From Amycolatopsis sp. FBCC-B4732 (GTDB lineage Bacteria > Actinomycetota > Actinomycetes > Mycobacteriales > Pseudonocardiaceae), in assembly GCF_023008405.1 (NCBI RefSeq), contig NZ_CP095376.1:9590501-9654500 (forward strand): a stretch of 64,000 nt of DNA. Direction: 5' to 3'. The notes below the pieces were generated by a model. It searched no databases, had not been told where the DNA came from, and was given only the letters and a program-made list of their open reading frames with translations. The position numbers and the translations under genes were made by a program. Below are positions 56,309-64,000 of this stretch, one piece after another (position 1 is the stretch's first letter; each line of letters begins with the position of its first letter).

Positions 56309-56339
56309 CGCCGCCGCTCGAGAAGTCAGAGCGGCGGCG
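56309..56339. terminator. hairpin terminator of the HEPN operon
   Basis: Perfect 11-base arms CGCCGCCGCTC and GAGCGGCGGCG with a nine-base loop, three bases after the operon's last stop and before the convergent small gene. Confidence 0.85.
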
Positions 56340-56348
56340 TGGTCGAAC

Positions 56349-56453
56349 TCAGCCGAGCAGGCCCATCAGGGCGATGGTGATCAGCACCACCGCGGGGGCG
56401 AGGGCGTTGATCCAGGCGCGCTGCGCGGAGGTGAGGGTGGCGGTGCTGTTCAT
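56349..56453 (-). CDS. 34-residue single-pass membrane peptide
   Basis: A short frame: MNSTATLTSAQRAWINALAP followed by a hydrophobic helix AVVLITIALMGLLG to the end. AGGAAACGCC precedes the ATG. Third positions are strongly G/C. It lies 63 bases beyond a second tiny membrane-protein gene on the same strand. No homologue recognised; either a real small membrane protein or a leader peptide. Confidence 0.55.
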   Translation of the reverse strand: MNSTATLTSAQRAWINALAPAVVLITIALMGLLG

Positions 56454-56516
56454 GGCGTTTCCTAGGGCCGAAAACCGATGCTTCCGCCCTGCTCAGCGCG
56501 CTGATCTTGCGCTTCG

Positions 56517-56645
56517 TTAGCGGCTGTGATCGAACTCACCGGCATCCGGGTGACGGCGGCCCTTGGCGGTGAACCAGAGCACACCGCCGGCTGCCGCCAC
56601 CATCGTCGCGAATGCTGCTGTGCCGACCACGATGGCCTGGGTCAT
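56517..56645 (-). CDS. 42-residue single-pass membrane peptide
   Basis: MTQAIVVGTAAFATMVAAAG, then GVLWFTAKGRRHPDAGEFDH: one transmembrane helix with a basic and then acidic cytoplasmic tail. ATG at 56645 has AGGAGAGAC upstream, which is better than the longer frame from 56705. Probably cotranscribed with the peptide at 56349-56453. Function unknown. Confidence 0.65.
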   Translation of the reverse strand: MTQAIVVGTAAFATMVAAAGGVLWFTAKGRRHPDAGEFDHSR

Positions 56646-56720
56646 GTCCGTCTCTCCTAGCAAAAGTCGTTTACCGAGAGACGTCGAACCGGCAAAAAAG
56701 TGCACTCAGAGTAACCAGGA

Positions 56721-57005
56721 TCACAACGCCGAAAGCACCGAGTCGATCTCGGCCGCCAGGGAGAAGTCCTTCGCCGTCAGGCCGCCCGCCGAGTGCGTGC
56801 TGAGGCGGAACGTCAAGGTGCGCCAGCGGATGTCGATGTCCGGGTGGTGGTCGGCCGCCTCCGCCAGCACGGCCACGCGGTCCACCACCTCGATCGCCTG
56901 GGAGAACGAAGCCAGCTCCACCTCCCGGGAGATCACCGCTCCGGTACGCGTCCAGTTCGCGCCCAGTCGTCCGTCGGCCTCGGAGTCGCTCAAGATTTCC
57001 GTCAT
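56721..57005 (-). CDS. 4a-hydroxytetrahydrobiopterin dehydratase
   Basis: A 94-residue pterin-4a-carbinolamine dehydratase. The catalytic motif is EAADHHPDIDIRWRTLTFRL (HHP, then the downstream His in RLSTHSAGGLT). It recycles pterin cofactor or acts in molybdopterin/pterin metabolism in bacteria; no aromatic hydroxylase is nearby. ATG at 57005; divergent from the thiamine riboswitch and transporter. Confidence 0.93.
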   Translation of the reverse strand: MTEILSDSEADGRLGANWTRTGAVISREVELASFSQAIEVVDRVAVLAEAADHHPDIDIRWRTLTFRLSTHSAGGLTAKDFSLAAEIDSVLSAL

Positions 57006-57045
57006 GTCTCCATGGTCGTCCGTCCTGGACTACGCTGCACGGTTG

Positions 57046-57131
57046 CCACGGGAGTCCGGTCAGCCGGGCTGAGAGGCGGGTCACCCCGCGACCGTTCGCA
57101 CCTGACCGGATCATGCCGGCGAAGGGAGGGC
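57046..57131 (+). promoter_or_regulatory. TPP riboswitch (THI element)
   Basis: The conserved TPP aptamer blocks are in order: GGAGTCCGG, GGGCTGAGAGGCGGG (CTGAGA at 57069-57074), ACCGTTCGCACCTGACCGGA and ATGCCGGCGAAGGGAGG. The following GC-rich stretch and the AGGAGGGG ribosome site of the next gene at about 57157 suggest that TPP binding hides the ribosome site or ends transcription, switching off the thiamine transporter. Confidence 0.95.
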
Positions 57132-57167
57132 TTCCTCTCCTCGTCCGGCGAAGTGCAGGAGGGGTAG

Positions 57168-58217
57168 ATGAAACGCAGGGCTGTTCGCGCCGCGACGGCC
57201 ATCGCCGTCGTCAGCGTCGTCGCCGCGGGGTGCTCGCTGTCGGACGGCGACGGTGGCACGCAGCAGACGCCCACCGTCACCCTCGTGACGCACGACTCCT
57301 TCCTGGCGCCGCAGGAGGTGCTCGACGCCTTCCAGAAGCAGTCGGGCATCAAGATTTCCGTGCTCAAGCAGGGCGACGCCGGATCGCTGACCAACAAGCT
57401 CGTGCTGACCAAGGCGAACCCGGTCGGCGACGTCGCGTACGGCGTCGACTCGACCTTCGCCTCGCGCGCGCTCAAGGAAGGCGTATTCGAGCCCTACACC
57501 AGCCCGGAAGCCGACCGCGGGCCGCAGCGCTACGCCGTCGATCCCGAGCACCGGCTCTCCGCCGTCGACGTCGGGGACGTCTGCGTCAACGTCGACACGA
57601 ACTACTTCGCCACCAAGGGCATCCCGGCGCCGTCGAGCTACGACGACCTGGCCGACCCGAAGTACAAGGACCTCCTCGTCGCCGAGGACCCGGCCACGGC
57701 GTCGCCCGGGCTCGCGTTCCTCCTCGGCACCATCGCGAAGTACGGCGAGTCCGGCTGGCAGGGCTACTGGACGAAGCTGAAGGCCAACGGCCTCAAGGTG
57801 GTCAGCGGCTGGGAAGAGGCCTACACCAAGGACTTCTCCGGCTCCGCGGGCAAGGGGCCGCGGCCGATCGTCGTCTCGTACGCGTCTTCGCCGGCCGCCG
57901 AAGTCGGCGACGACGGCAAGCCGCGCACCAAGGCGCTGCTCGACACCTGCTACCGCCAGGTCGAGTACGCCGGCGTGCTGGCCGGCGGCAAGCAGACCGA
58001 AAGCGCGCGCAAGGTCGTCGACTTCCTTTTGTCGCAGCAGTTCCAGGCGACCGTCGCGGCCAACATGTACGTCTACCCGGCGCGCCAGGGCGTCGACCTG
58101 CCCGCGGGCTGGGCGCAGGTCGCGCCGCTGCAGCAGAAGCCGCAAGCGCTGACGGCGGACCAGGTGCAGGCCGGCCGGGAGAAGTGGATCGGCGAATGGC
58201 GCACGCTCGTGCAGTGA
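57168..58217 (+). CDS. thiB: thiamine ABC transporter binding lipoprotein
   Basis: A 349-residue lipoprotein: signal ending VVAAGC with the lipidated Cys near residue 22, then a periplasmic-binding domain (VTLVTHDSFLAPQEVLDAFQ, SIVLTKANPVGDVAYGVDST-like LVLTKANPVGDVAYGVDSTF, VVSYASSPAAEV). The TbpA/ThiB family binds thiamine, its mono- or diphosphate. It follows a TPP riboswitch and is translationally coupled to the permease by a four-base overlap. Confidence 0.93.
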   Translation: MKRRAVRAATAIAVVSVVAAGCSLSDGDGGTQQTPTVTLVTHDSFLAPQEVLDAFQKQSGIKISVLKQGDAGSLTNKLVLTKANPVGDVAYGVDSTFASRALKEGVFEPYTSPEADRGPQRYAVDPEHRLSAVDVGDVCVNVDTNYFATKGIPAPSSYDDLADPKYKDLLVAEDPATASPGLAFLLGTIAKYGESGWQGYWTKLKANGLKVVSGWEEAYTKDFSGSAGKGPRPIVVSYASSPAAEVGDDGKPRTKALLDTCYRQVEYAGVLAGGKQTESARKVVDFLLSQQFQATVAANMYVYPARQGVDLPAGWAQVAPLQQKPQALTADQVQAGREKWIGEWRTLVQ

Positions 58218-59887
58218 CAGTGACACCCGAGGCTCCGCCCCGGGCCGGGGGCTCCGCCACCCGGAGCCCCCGCAAAGCAGCGGGGGCCCCGCCGAGAACC
58301 GCCCGCGGGCTCGGCCTGGCGCTGCTGGGGCTGGCCCCGATCGGGTTCCTGGTGGTCTTCTTCGCCTGGCCCGTGCTGGCGATCGTCGGGCGCGGGTTCG
58401 CCGAGGGCGGGCTCGACGTCGTCCTCGGCGACGCGCGGACCTGGCAGCTGGCCGGCTTCACCGTGGCGAGCGCGGCGGCGTCGACGGTGGTCGCCGTGGT
58501 CGCCGGGCTGCCGGTGGCGTTCCTGCTGGCCCGGGTGGAACTGCCCGGCGTCGGCCTGGCGCGGACCCTGGTGCTGGTGCCGTTCGTGCTGCCCACGGTC
58601 GTCGTCGGGCTGGCGTTCCGGGCGCTCTGGCCGGACGGCGGCGTGCTGCCGATCGTGCTGGCCAACGCCTTCTTCAACGTCGCGGTCGTCGCGCGCACGG
58701 TCGCCGGGCTGTGGGCGCGGCTCGATCCGCGGACGACCGACGCCGCCCGCGCGCTCGGCGCGTCCCCGTGGCGGGCTTTCCGCTCGGTGACGCTGCCCGC
58801 GCTGGCCCCGGCGGTCGCGTCCGCCGCGGCCGTGGTGTTCCTGTTCTGCGCCACCAGTTTCGGGGTCGTCCTGATCCTCGGCGGCGCGAAGTACCGGACG
58901 TTGGAAACCGAGATCTACCTGCGCACGGTCGACCTGCTGGACCTCTCGGGCGCGGCGGCGCTGTCGGTCATCCAGTTCGCGGCCGTGGTCGCCGCGCTGG
59001 TGCTCGGCGGGCTGGCCCGGCGGCGCAAGGACGGCGCCCGGATCGGCTCCGGCGGGCCGCGGCGGCCGAGAGGCGGCGAATGGTGGGGCGTCGGCGCGGC
59101 CGGCGTCGTGCTCGCCCTGCTGCTGACGCCGATCGTCGCGCTGCTCGCCGAGTCCGTGTCCACTGAGGACGGCTGGAGCCTCGCCGGGTACCGGGCACTG
59201 ACGAGCACCGGCGAGAAGGGCGCGCTGCAGGTGTCCGGTTGGGACGCCGCGGTGAACTCGCTGAAGGTCGCGATCGACGCGACGCTGCTCGCGATGGTCG
59301 TCGGCGTGCTCGCGTCCGTGGTGCTGGTGGCGCTGCGGCGGTCGCCGTCGAAACCCGCGCGCGGGCTCGGGGAAACCATGGACGCCGTGCTGATGCTGCC
59401 GCTCGGCGTGTCCGCGGTGACCGTCGGCTTCGGCTACCTCGTCACGCTCGACGCGCTGCCCGGCGACCTGCGGACGTCGCCCTACCTCGTCCCGCTGGCC
59501 CAGGCACTGGTGATCACGCCGCTGATCGTGCGGATGGTGCTGCCGGTGCTGCGCTCGGTCGACGTCCGGCTGCGGCAGGCCGCGTCGACGCTCGGTGCGA
59601 GCCCGCTGCGCGTGTGGCGCGAGATCGACCTGCCGCTGGCGCTGCGCCCGCTGGTCGCCGCCGCCGGGTTCGGCTTCGTCGTGGCGCTCGGCGAGTTCGG
59701 CGCGACCAGCTTCCTGGCCCGCCCGACGGCGCCGACGCTGCCGGTGGCGATCGCGTCACTGATGGGACGGCCGGGGGAGCTCAACAACCAGATGGCGTAC
59801 GCCGCGTGCGCGCTGCTGATGCTCGTGACGGTGCTGGCGGTCGCGCTGATCGACCGGCTCGGACGCGGCCGGGTGGGGGAGTTCTGA
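58214..59887 (+). CDS. thiP: thiamine ABC transporter fused permease
   Basis: A 557-residue integral membrane protein made of two tandem permease halves, each with about six helices and an EAA-type loop (TTDAARALGASPWRAFRSVT near 180; LRQAASTLGASPLRVWREID near 460). This double layout is typical of ThiP. GTG at 58214 overlaps the thiB stop; GTG at 58220 is an alternative. The stop overlaps the thiQ ATG (TGATG). The N-terminal 25 residues are Pro/Arg-rich. Confidence 0.93.
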   Translation: MTVTPEAPPRAGGSATRSPRKAAGAPPRTARGLGLALLGLAPIGFLVVFFAWPVLAIVGRGFAEGGLDVVLGDARTWQLAGFTVASAAASTVVAVVAGLPVAFLLARVELPGVGLARTLVLVPFVLPTVVVGLAFRALWPDGGVLPIVLANAFFNVAVVARTVAGLWARLDPRTTDAARALGASPWRAFRSVTLPALAPAVASAAAVVFLFCATSFGVVLILGGAKYRTLETEIYLRTVDLLDLSGAAALSVIQFAAVVAALVLGGLARRRKDGARIGSGGPRRPRGGEWWGVGAAGVVLALLLTPIVALLAESVSTEDGWSLAGYRALTSTGEKGALQVSGWDAAVNSLKVAIDATLLAMVVGVLASVVLVALRRSPSKPARGLGETMDAVLMLPLGVSAVTVGFGYLVTLDALPGDLRTSPYLVPLAQALVITPLIVRMVLPVLRSVDVRLRQAASTLGASPLRVWREIDLPLALRPLVAAAGFGFVVALGEFGATSFLARPTAPTLPVAIASLMGRPGELNNQMAYAACALLMLVTVLAVALIDRLGRGRVGEF

Positions 59888-60900
59888 TGGCGTTGTCGGT
59901 GCGGGACCTGACCGTCCACTACGGAACGTTCGCCGCGGTGCGCGACGCCCGCCTGGACATCGCGGACGGCGAAGTGCTGGCCCTGCTCGGCCCGTCGGGG
60001 TCGGGGAAGTCGACGCTGCTGCGCGCGATCACGGGGCTCGAGCCGGGCACGCGCGGTTCGGTGAGCTGGGACGGCGAGGACCTCGGCGCGGTGCCGGTGC
60101 ACAAGCGCGGCTTCGGGCTGGTGTTCCAGGACGGCCAGCTCTTCGGCCACCGCGACGTCGCAGCGAACATCGCGTTCGGCCTGCGCATGCACGGCGTGCC
60201 GCGCGCGCAGTGGGCGCCGCGGGTCGCCGAGCTGCTGGCGCTGGTCGGCTTGACCGGCTTCGAAAAGCGGCGCGTCACCGAGCTTTCCGGCGGCCAGGCC
60301 CAGCGGGTCGCACTGGCCAGGGCGCTGGCACCGAAGCCGCGGCTGCTGCTGCTCGACGAGCCACTGTCCGGATTGGACGCCGGGTTGCGCGAGCAGCTGG
60401 CCATCGAGCTCGCGGAGCTGTTGCGGCGCAGCAAGATCACCGCGTTGCTGGTCACGCACGACCAGGAGGAGGCGTTCACGCTCGCCGACCGGGTGGCGGT
60501 GCTCGACGCCGGGGAGGTCCGGCAGGAGGGCGCGGTCCGGCGCGTCTGGCGCAACCCGGCCGACGACGACGTGGCCCGCTTCCTCGGGGTGACGACGTTC
60601 GTGGACGGCGTCGTGGCCGGCGGGCACGCGCACACACCCCTCGGTGACGTCGTCCTCCCGGACGTCGCCGACGGCCCGGTGCGGCTGGGCTTGCGGCCGC
60701 ACGCGCTGCGGGTGGCCGCTTCCGGTACGGCCGGGGAAGTGGTGGAGGCCGTGCACCGGCGGGAGCACGTGCGGCTCGTGGTGCGCTCGAGTGAGTCCAC
60801 AGTGGACGCGGTCGCGCCGGCGGCTTCGGATCTGCGTGCGGGCGACGCGGTGGCGCTCGAGCTGGACCCGGACGGTGTTGCTGTGGTCGGGTTGTCGTGA
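59887..60900 (+). CDS. thiQ: thiamine ABC transporter ATPase
   Basis: A 337-residue ATPase: Walker A LLGPSGSGKSTLLRAITGLE near 35, Q-loop LVFQDGQLFGHRDVAANIAF near 80, signature TELSGGQAQRVALARALAPK near 130, Walker B LLLLDEPLSGLD, H-loop LLVTHDQEEAF. A C-terminal TOBE-like domain (about 250 to 337) is longer than in E. coli ThiQ. It powers ThiBP. Its stop lies within a large palindrome shared with 23881-23927. Confidence 0.94.
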   Translation: MALSVRDLTVHYGTFAAVRDARLDIADGEVLALLGPSGSGKSTLLRAITGLEPGTRGSVSWDGEDLGAVPVHKRGFGLVFQDGQLFGHRDVAANIAFGLRMHGVPRAQWAPRVAELLALVGLTGFEKRRVTELSGGQAQRVALARALAPKPRLLLLDEPLSGLDAGLREQLAIELAELLRRSKITALLVTHDQEEAFTLADRVAVLDAGEVRQEGAVRRVWRNPADDDVARFLGVTTFVDGVVAGGHAHTPLGDVVLPDVADGPVRLGLRPHALRVAASGTAGEVVEAVHRREHVRLVVRSSESTVDAVAPAASDLRAGDAVALELDPDGVAVVGLS

Positions 60901-60938
60901 GTGTTTAGGGCGGTTAGAACCGCCCTAAACACTCACGA
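60895..60938. repeat. intergenic palindrome, copy 2 (terminator-like)
   Basis: Perfect 21-base arms (60895-60915 and 60918-60938) with a two-base loop, between convergent thiQ and the ABC permease gene. The arm includes GTGAGTGTTTAGGGCGGTT and supplies the thiQ stop codon. Same family as 23881-23927. Confidence 0.87.
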
Positions 60939-60944
60939 GGAGTC

Positions 60945-61823
60945 TCAGCCGTCGCGGGTGGAGAGCCTCGCGTAGGCCAGGGAAAGGCCGATGACGATGT
61001 AGCACACCGCGCGCAGCGCGCCTTCGCCGAGCATCTGCGTGCCCATCGGGTCCTGCAGCACCTCCGCCGGTGCCATCGACCAGTTCTGTGTCAGCAGGAA
61101 CGGGTGCAGCCAGTCCAAAGAGGACAGAAACCCGAGGATGGTGAACACGATGTCGGTCGCCAGGACCGACGCCACCACCAGCATCGGGTGCTCGGTCCAG
61201 CTGGAGATCGCCAGCGCGACCGCGCCGACCGCCCACAGCTGGAGCACCACCCAGCCCGCCACCAGCAGGATCCGGGCCAGCGCGCCGCCGAGCGACAACG
61301 TCGTGCCCGACAACGTGAACAGCGAGTCCGTGCCGTTGATGATCAGCCCGGTCACGACGCCGGTCACGCACATCGCGAGCACCGAGACCACTGACACGGT
61401 CGCGACGCCGAACGCCTTGACCGCCAGGAGCCGGCCGCGGCCGACCGGGGCGATCAGCCAGCCGCGCAGCGTTCCGTGCGCCGTCTCGCCGGCGATCGCG
61501 TCCGCGCCCGCCATGGCCGAGGCCAGCGGGAGCAGCAGTGCCAGCGACATCACGATCGCCGCGATCGGCAGGACGAACGCGTTGTTGACCGCGGACGCCA
61601 GCAGCGCGCCGCCGCCCTCGTCCGGGCCGCCGCCGCTGCCCGGCTGGTCGTCGACCAGGGTCAGGCCGATGCCGATGATCACCGGGATCAGCGCCAGCAG
61701 CCCGAGCACGGCCAACGTGCGCGGCCGCCGGAAGATCCAGCGCAGCTCCGCGGCCAGCAGCCGGGGCAGCGGCACCGTGTCGTGGCCCGTGCGGGCCGCC
61801 GGTGCGTCGAGTACCGCGGTCAT
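60945..61823 (-). CDS. ABC-2 type transporter permease
   Basis: A 292-residue membrane protein with six predicted helices (LAVLGLLALIPVIIGIGLTL, FVLPIAAIVMSLALLLPLAS, VATVSVVSVLAMCVTGVVTG, ILLVAGWVVLQLWAVGAVAL and others) and the ABC-2 feature DAIAGETAHGTLRGWLIAPV. GGGGGCGGA precedes the ATG at 61823. The start overlaps the stop of the ATPase gene, so the pair forms one exporter; substrate unknown. Confidence 0.9.
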   Translation of the reverse strand: MTAVLDAPAARTGHDTVPLPRLLAAELRWIFRRPRTLAVLGLLALIPVIIGIGLTLVDDQPGSGGGPDEGGGALLASAVNNAFVLPIAAIVMSLALLLPLASAMAGADAIAGETAHGTLRGWLIAPVGRGRLLAVKAFGVATVSVVSVLAMCVTGVVTGLIINGTDSLFTLSGTTLSLGGALARILLVAGWVVLQLWAVGAVALAISSWTEHPMLVVASVLATDIVFTILGFLSSLDWLHPFLLTQNWSMAPAEVLQDPMGTQMLGEGALRAVCYIVIGLSLAYARLSTRDG

Positions 61824-62794
61824 TCCGCCCCCTCCGTCAGCCGGGCGAACAAGTCTTCGAGCCCGGTGCGCGCCCGCGTCGCCTCGTGGACCGCGACCCC
61901 CGCGCCCACCAGGACCTGCAGCACCCGCGGTGCTTCCGCCGCCGTGAGGTCGACGCGGACGCCGTCCGGCGTCAGCCGGGCGCCGATCCGGTTCTCCCGC
62001 AGCACTTCCACCGCCTGCTCCGCGTCCGGCGTGCGGACCAGCAGGGCCGCGTTCCCGGACTCCAGCAGCTCCGCCAGCTCGCCCTGCGCGACGACGTTCC
62101 CGCTCTGCAGCACGGCGACGTGCGTGCAGGTCGCTTCGACCTCGGCCAGCAGGTGCGACGACACCAGCACGGTGACGCCCTCGGCGTGCAGCTCGGCGAC
62201 GATCCTGCGGATCTCCCTGGTACCAGCAGGGTCGAGGCCGTTGGTCGGCTCGTCGAGCACGACCATCTTGCGCGGCACGAGCAACGCCGAAGCGAGCCCG
62301 AGCCGTTGCTTCATGCCGAGCGAGTAACCCTTGTACCGGCGGCGCGCGGCGACCGTCAGCCCGACGCGCTCCAACGCGGAGTCGACGGCGGCGGGGATCC
62401 CGGCCGAAGCCAGCCGGGGTTCCGCGGCGGCGAAGCGCAGCAGGTTGTCGCGCCCGGACAGGAACGGGTGGAAGCCCGGCCCCTCGACGAGCGCGCCGAC
62501 GTCGGGCAGCGCGTGCGCGGCGGCGTCCGGCATCGGGCGGCCGAGCAGCTGGACCTCGCCCTCGGTCGGCCGGACCAGGCCGAGCAGCATCCGGATGGTG
62601 GTCGTCTTGCCCGAGCCGTTCGGCCCGAGCATCCCCACGACCGCGCCCTGCGGGATGTCGAGGTCGACGTGGTCGACCGCGACCGTGCTGCCGTACACCT
62701 TGCGCAACCCGCGCGTGCGCGCGGCGAGCGGGACCGCCGGGGCGGACGCCTCCGAAGAGACGTCCGCCCCGGACTCCACAGCCGTGCTGGTCAC
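61820..62794 (-). CDS. ABC transporter ATP-binding protein
   Basis: A 324-residue ATPase of the export type: Walker A GMLGPNGSGKTTTIRMLLGL near 55, signature YSLGMKQRLGLASALL near 160, Walker B MVVLDEPTNGLDPAGTREI, H-loop VLVSSHLLAEVE. A C-terminal 90-residue domain of unknown role follows. GTG at 62794 overlaps the stop of the lipoprotein-carrier-like gene. It pairs with the permease just downstream. Confidence 0.92.
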   Translation of the reverse strand: MTSTAVESGADVSSEASAPAVPLAARTRGLRKVYGSTVAVDHVDLDIPQGAVVGMLGPNGSGKTTTIRMLLGLVRPTEGEVQLLGRPMPDAAAHALPDVGALVEGPGFHPFLSGRDNLLRFAAAEPRLASAGIPAAVDSALERVGLTVAARRRYKGYSLGMKQRLGLASALLVPRKMVVLDEPTNGLDPAGTREIRRIVAELHAEGVTVLVSSHLLAEVEATCTHVAVLQSGNVVAQGELAELLESGNAALLVRTPDAEQAVEVLRENRIGARLTPDGVRVDLTAAEAPRVLQVLVGAGVAVHEATRARTGLEDLFARLTEGAE

Positions 62795-63882
62795 TTCTGA
62801 CCCAGCGCTTCGTAGAGGACCTGCTCCGGCACCGCACCGGCGGCGAACCGGCCGTCGTCGGTCAGGACCGCGGAGCCCACCTTCGTCGTGACGAGGTAGC
62901 CGCTGCCCCAGGTGCCGCTGACCTTCTTGGCGAACCGCTCGAGCAGTGCCTTCGGGTCGGCCGGCGCACCCTTGCGCTCGCCCTGGGCCTTCGGCGCCGC
63001 GTTCAGCGCGTCCGCCGGGACCTTGCCGGTCACCACGGTGTCCCAGCCGTCGCCGACGACCTTGACGTCCTGCTTGGCCTGCTCGGCGAGGTCCTTGTGC
63101 TGCTGGTCGACCGTCGGCGTCTTCTCCTGCACCTTCGCGCCCTTCGGCGGGGTGAAGGTGAAGAGGTCGGCCGGCTGCTGCGTGAACCGGATCTCGCTGA
63201 ACGCGACCTCGAGCGCCGGCGTCGACGTGCCGTTGCTCAGCACCGACACCCGCAGCGGCATGCGCGTCTGCGAGTCGACCGCGACGCGGATCTCGCGCAG
63301 CAGCGTCCGCTCGGTCGGCTTCGGCGTCAGGACCAGCTCGTACGCGGGGCGGTCGGCGACGGTCGCGGTGCCGTCGACCGACACCGTGCTGCTCTCGCGG
63401 ACCTTCGCCAGCAGTTCGGTGGACGCCGTGACCGGGTCGGGCGTCTTCTCGCTGCCCGCGCCCTTCTGCTTGGCCACGTCGGCCGGGATGGTCACCTTGG
63501 TCGCGGTGTTGGTCTTGGAGCTGTAGTCCCACACGGTCGTGCCGTCGTGGACCACGGTCTCCTGGCTGGCCCCCTGCGTGACGGCGAGGCGGCTCTTGCC
63601 GGCGCCGTCGCTGAAGATGTGCGCCGAGTCCATGTTCAGCGCCGACGCGCCCGGCACCGCGTTCCCCACCGCGGGCAGGCCCAGGTCGTTGCTCACCTTC
63701 ACGGTGCCGTCGAACGCGCCCGGCTTCGCCTTGACCACCGACTGGACCAGGTCCTCGGCGCTCACCTGCGGCAGCGCCGGCTTGTCGTCGGCGCTGGCCG
63801 GCATCGCGACGAACGCGAGCCCGCCGGCGCCGAGCGCGGTGCCGACGACCGCGGCGGTGATGCCCTTCGTCTTCGGTTTCAT
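62791..63882 (-). CDS. exported LolA/DUF2092-like protein
   Basis: A 363-residue exported protein: signal (KGITAAVVGTALGAGGLAFV, cleavage near AMPASA), then a half-barrel fold like LolA, LppX or RseB (SRLAVTQGASQETVVHDGTT, RPAYELVLTPKPTERTLLRE, EVAFSEIRFTQQPADLFTFT). Such proteins bind lipid or sense it. Translational coupling to the ABC ATPase and permease suggests they work together on envelope lipid or lipoprotein export; this is inference. ATG at 63882 has AGGGAGAG upstream; the promoter should lie in the remaining 118 bases. Confidence 0.85.
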   Translation of the reverse strand: MKPKTKGITAAVVGTALGAGGLAFVAMPASADDKPALPQVSAEDLVQSVVKAKPGAFDGTVKVSNDLGLPAVGNAVPGASALNMDSAHIFSDGAGKSRLAVTQGASQETVVHDGTTVWDYSSKTNTATKVTIPADVAKQKGAGSEKTPDPVTASTELLAKVRESSTVSVDGTATVADRPAYELVLTPKPTERTLLREIRVAVDSQTRMPLRVSVLSNGTSTPALEVAFSEIRFTQQPADLFTFTPPKGAKVQEKTPTVDQQHKDLAEQAKQDVKVVGDGWDTVVTGKVPADALNAAPKAQGERKGAPADPKALLERFAKKVSGTWGSGYLVTTKVGSAVLTDDGRFAAGAVPEQVLYEALGQK

Positions 63883-64000
63883 GCGTCTCTCCCTGTGGTG
63901 TTCCCGGGCCGAGTGTGCCCGGTTCCCTGGCCACGACGCTTCCCTCTCGAGGCTGAGATACCCCTGAACGTTCTCCCTCCCCGGCTGAGATCGTGCTGAG

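Overview
The window is high-GC DNA from an actinomycete, most likely a member of the Pseudonocardiaceae close to Amycolatopsis. The evidence is the codon use, frequent GTG starts, many apparently leaderless genes with a TAnnnT box just before the start codon, mycothiol-type and LytB/IspH chemistry, and gene order. The chromosomal backbone from about 20 kb to 54.9 kb keeps the order of the Mycobacterium tuberculosis Rv1085c-Rv1112 segment: PAQR/hemolysin III protein, short-chain Z-prenyl transferase, PhoH2, FumC, GlpX, XseB, XseA, Rv1109c-like protein, IspH, Rv1111c-like protein and YchF, with other genes inserted between them. No rRNA or tRNA gene was seen.

Layout. 1-7.05 kb is chromosomal: an unassigned 185-residue protein, an acyl-CoA dehydrogenase/oxidase, a PRC-barrel/DUF2382 stress protein, an AhpD-like protein and a large HTH-NTPase-WD40 (nSTAND) membrane protein. 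7.06-20.06 kb is an integrated mobile element of the AICE type (actinomycete integrative and conjugative element). It carries XRE regulator, flavoprotein, small conserved genes, a zinc-ribbon peptide, an FtsK/TraB-like transfer ATPase, a RepSA-like replication initiator, an excisionase and a tyrosine integrase. It sits in the 3' end of the PAQR gene and is bounded by direct repeats (attL, attR). An intact IS630-family element has landed inside attL. At the left end is one markedly AT-richer cargo gene (8829-11210) for a 793-residue protein of unknown function with a HEPN-like RNxxxH motif. This is the best candidate in the window for an undescribed system.

20-54.9 kb is the conserved backbone described above, with GuaB1-type IMPDH/GMP reductase, DUF309 protein, metallo-hydrolase, old-yellow-enzyme reductase, secreted sedolisin and trypsin-like proteases, ATP-dependent DNA ligase, a membrane-tethered phosphate-binding-like protein, an MmyB-type regulator divergent from an aldo/keto reductase, ferredoxin-NADP reductase-like protein, RmuC, SbcD/SbcC and an Ada-AlkA fusion. 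DNA repair is unusually well represented (LigB-like ligase, XseAB, RmuC, SbcCD, Ada-AlkA).

54.9-56.3 kb is a three-gene operon: HTH-nucleotidyltransferase, HEPN protein and a CGCGCP-motif protein, with a palindromic operator over a leaderless promoter (MNT/HEPN toxin-antitoxin-like). It is followed by two tiny membrane proteins, a pterin dehydratase, a TPP riboswitch controlling a thiamine ABC transporter operon (binding lipoprotein, fused permease, ATPase), and a LolA-like lipoprotein/ABC exporter operon on the minus strand at the right edge.
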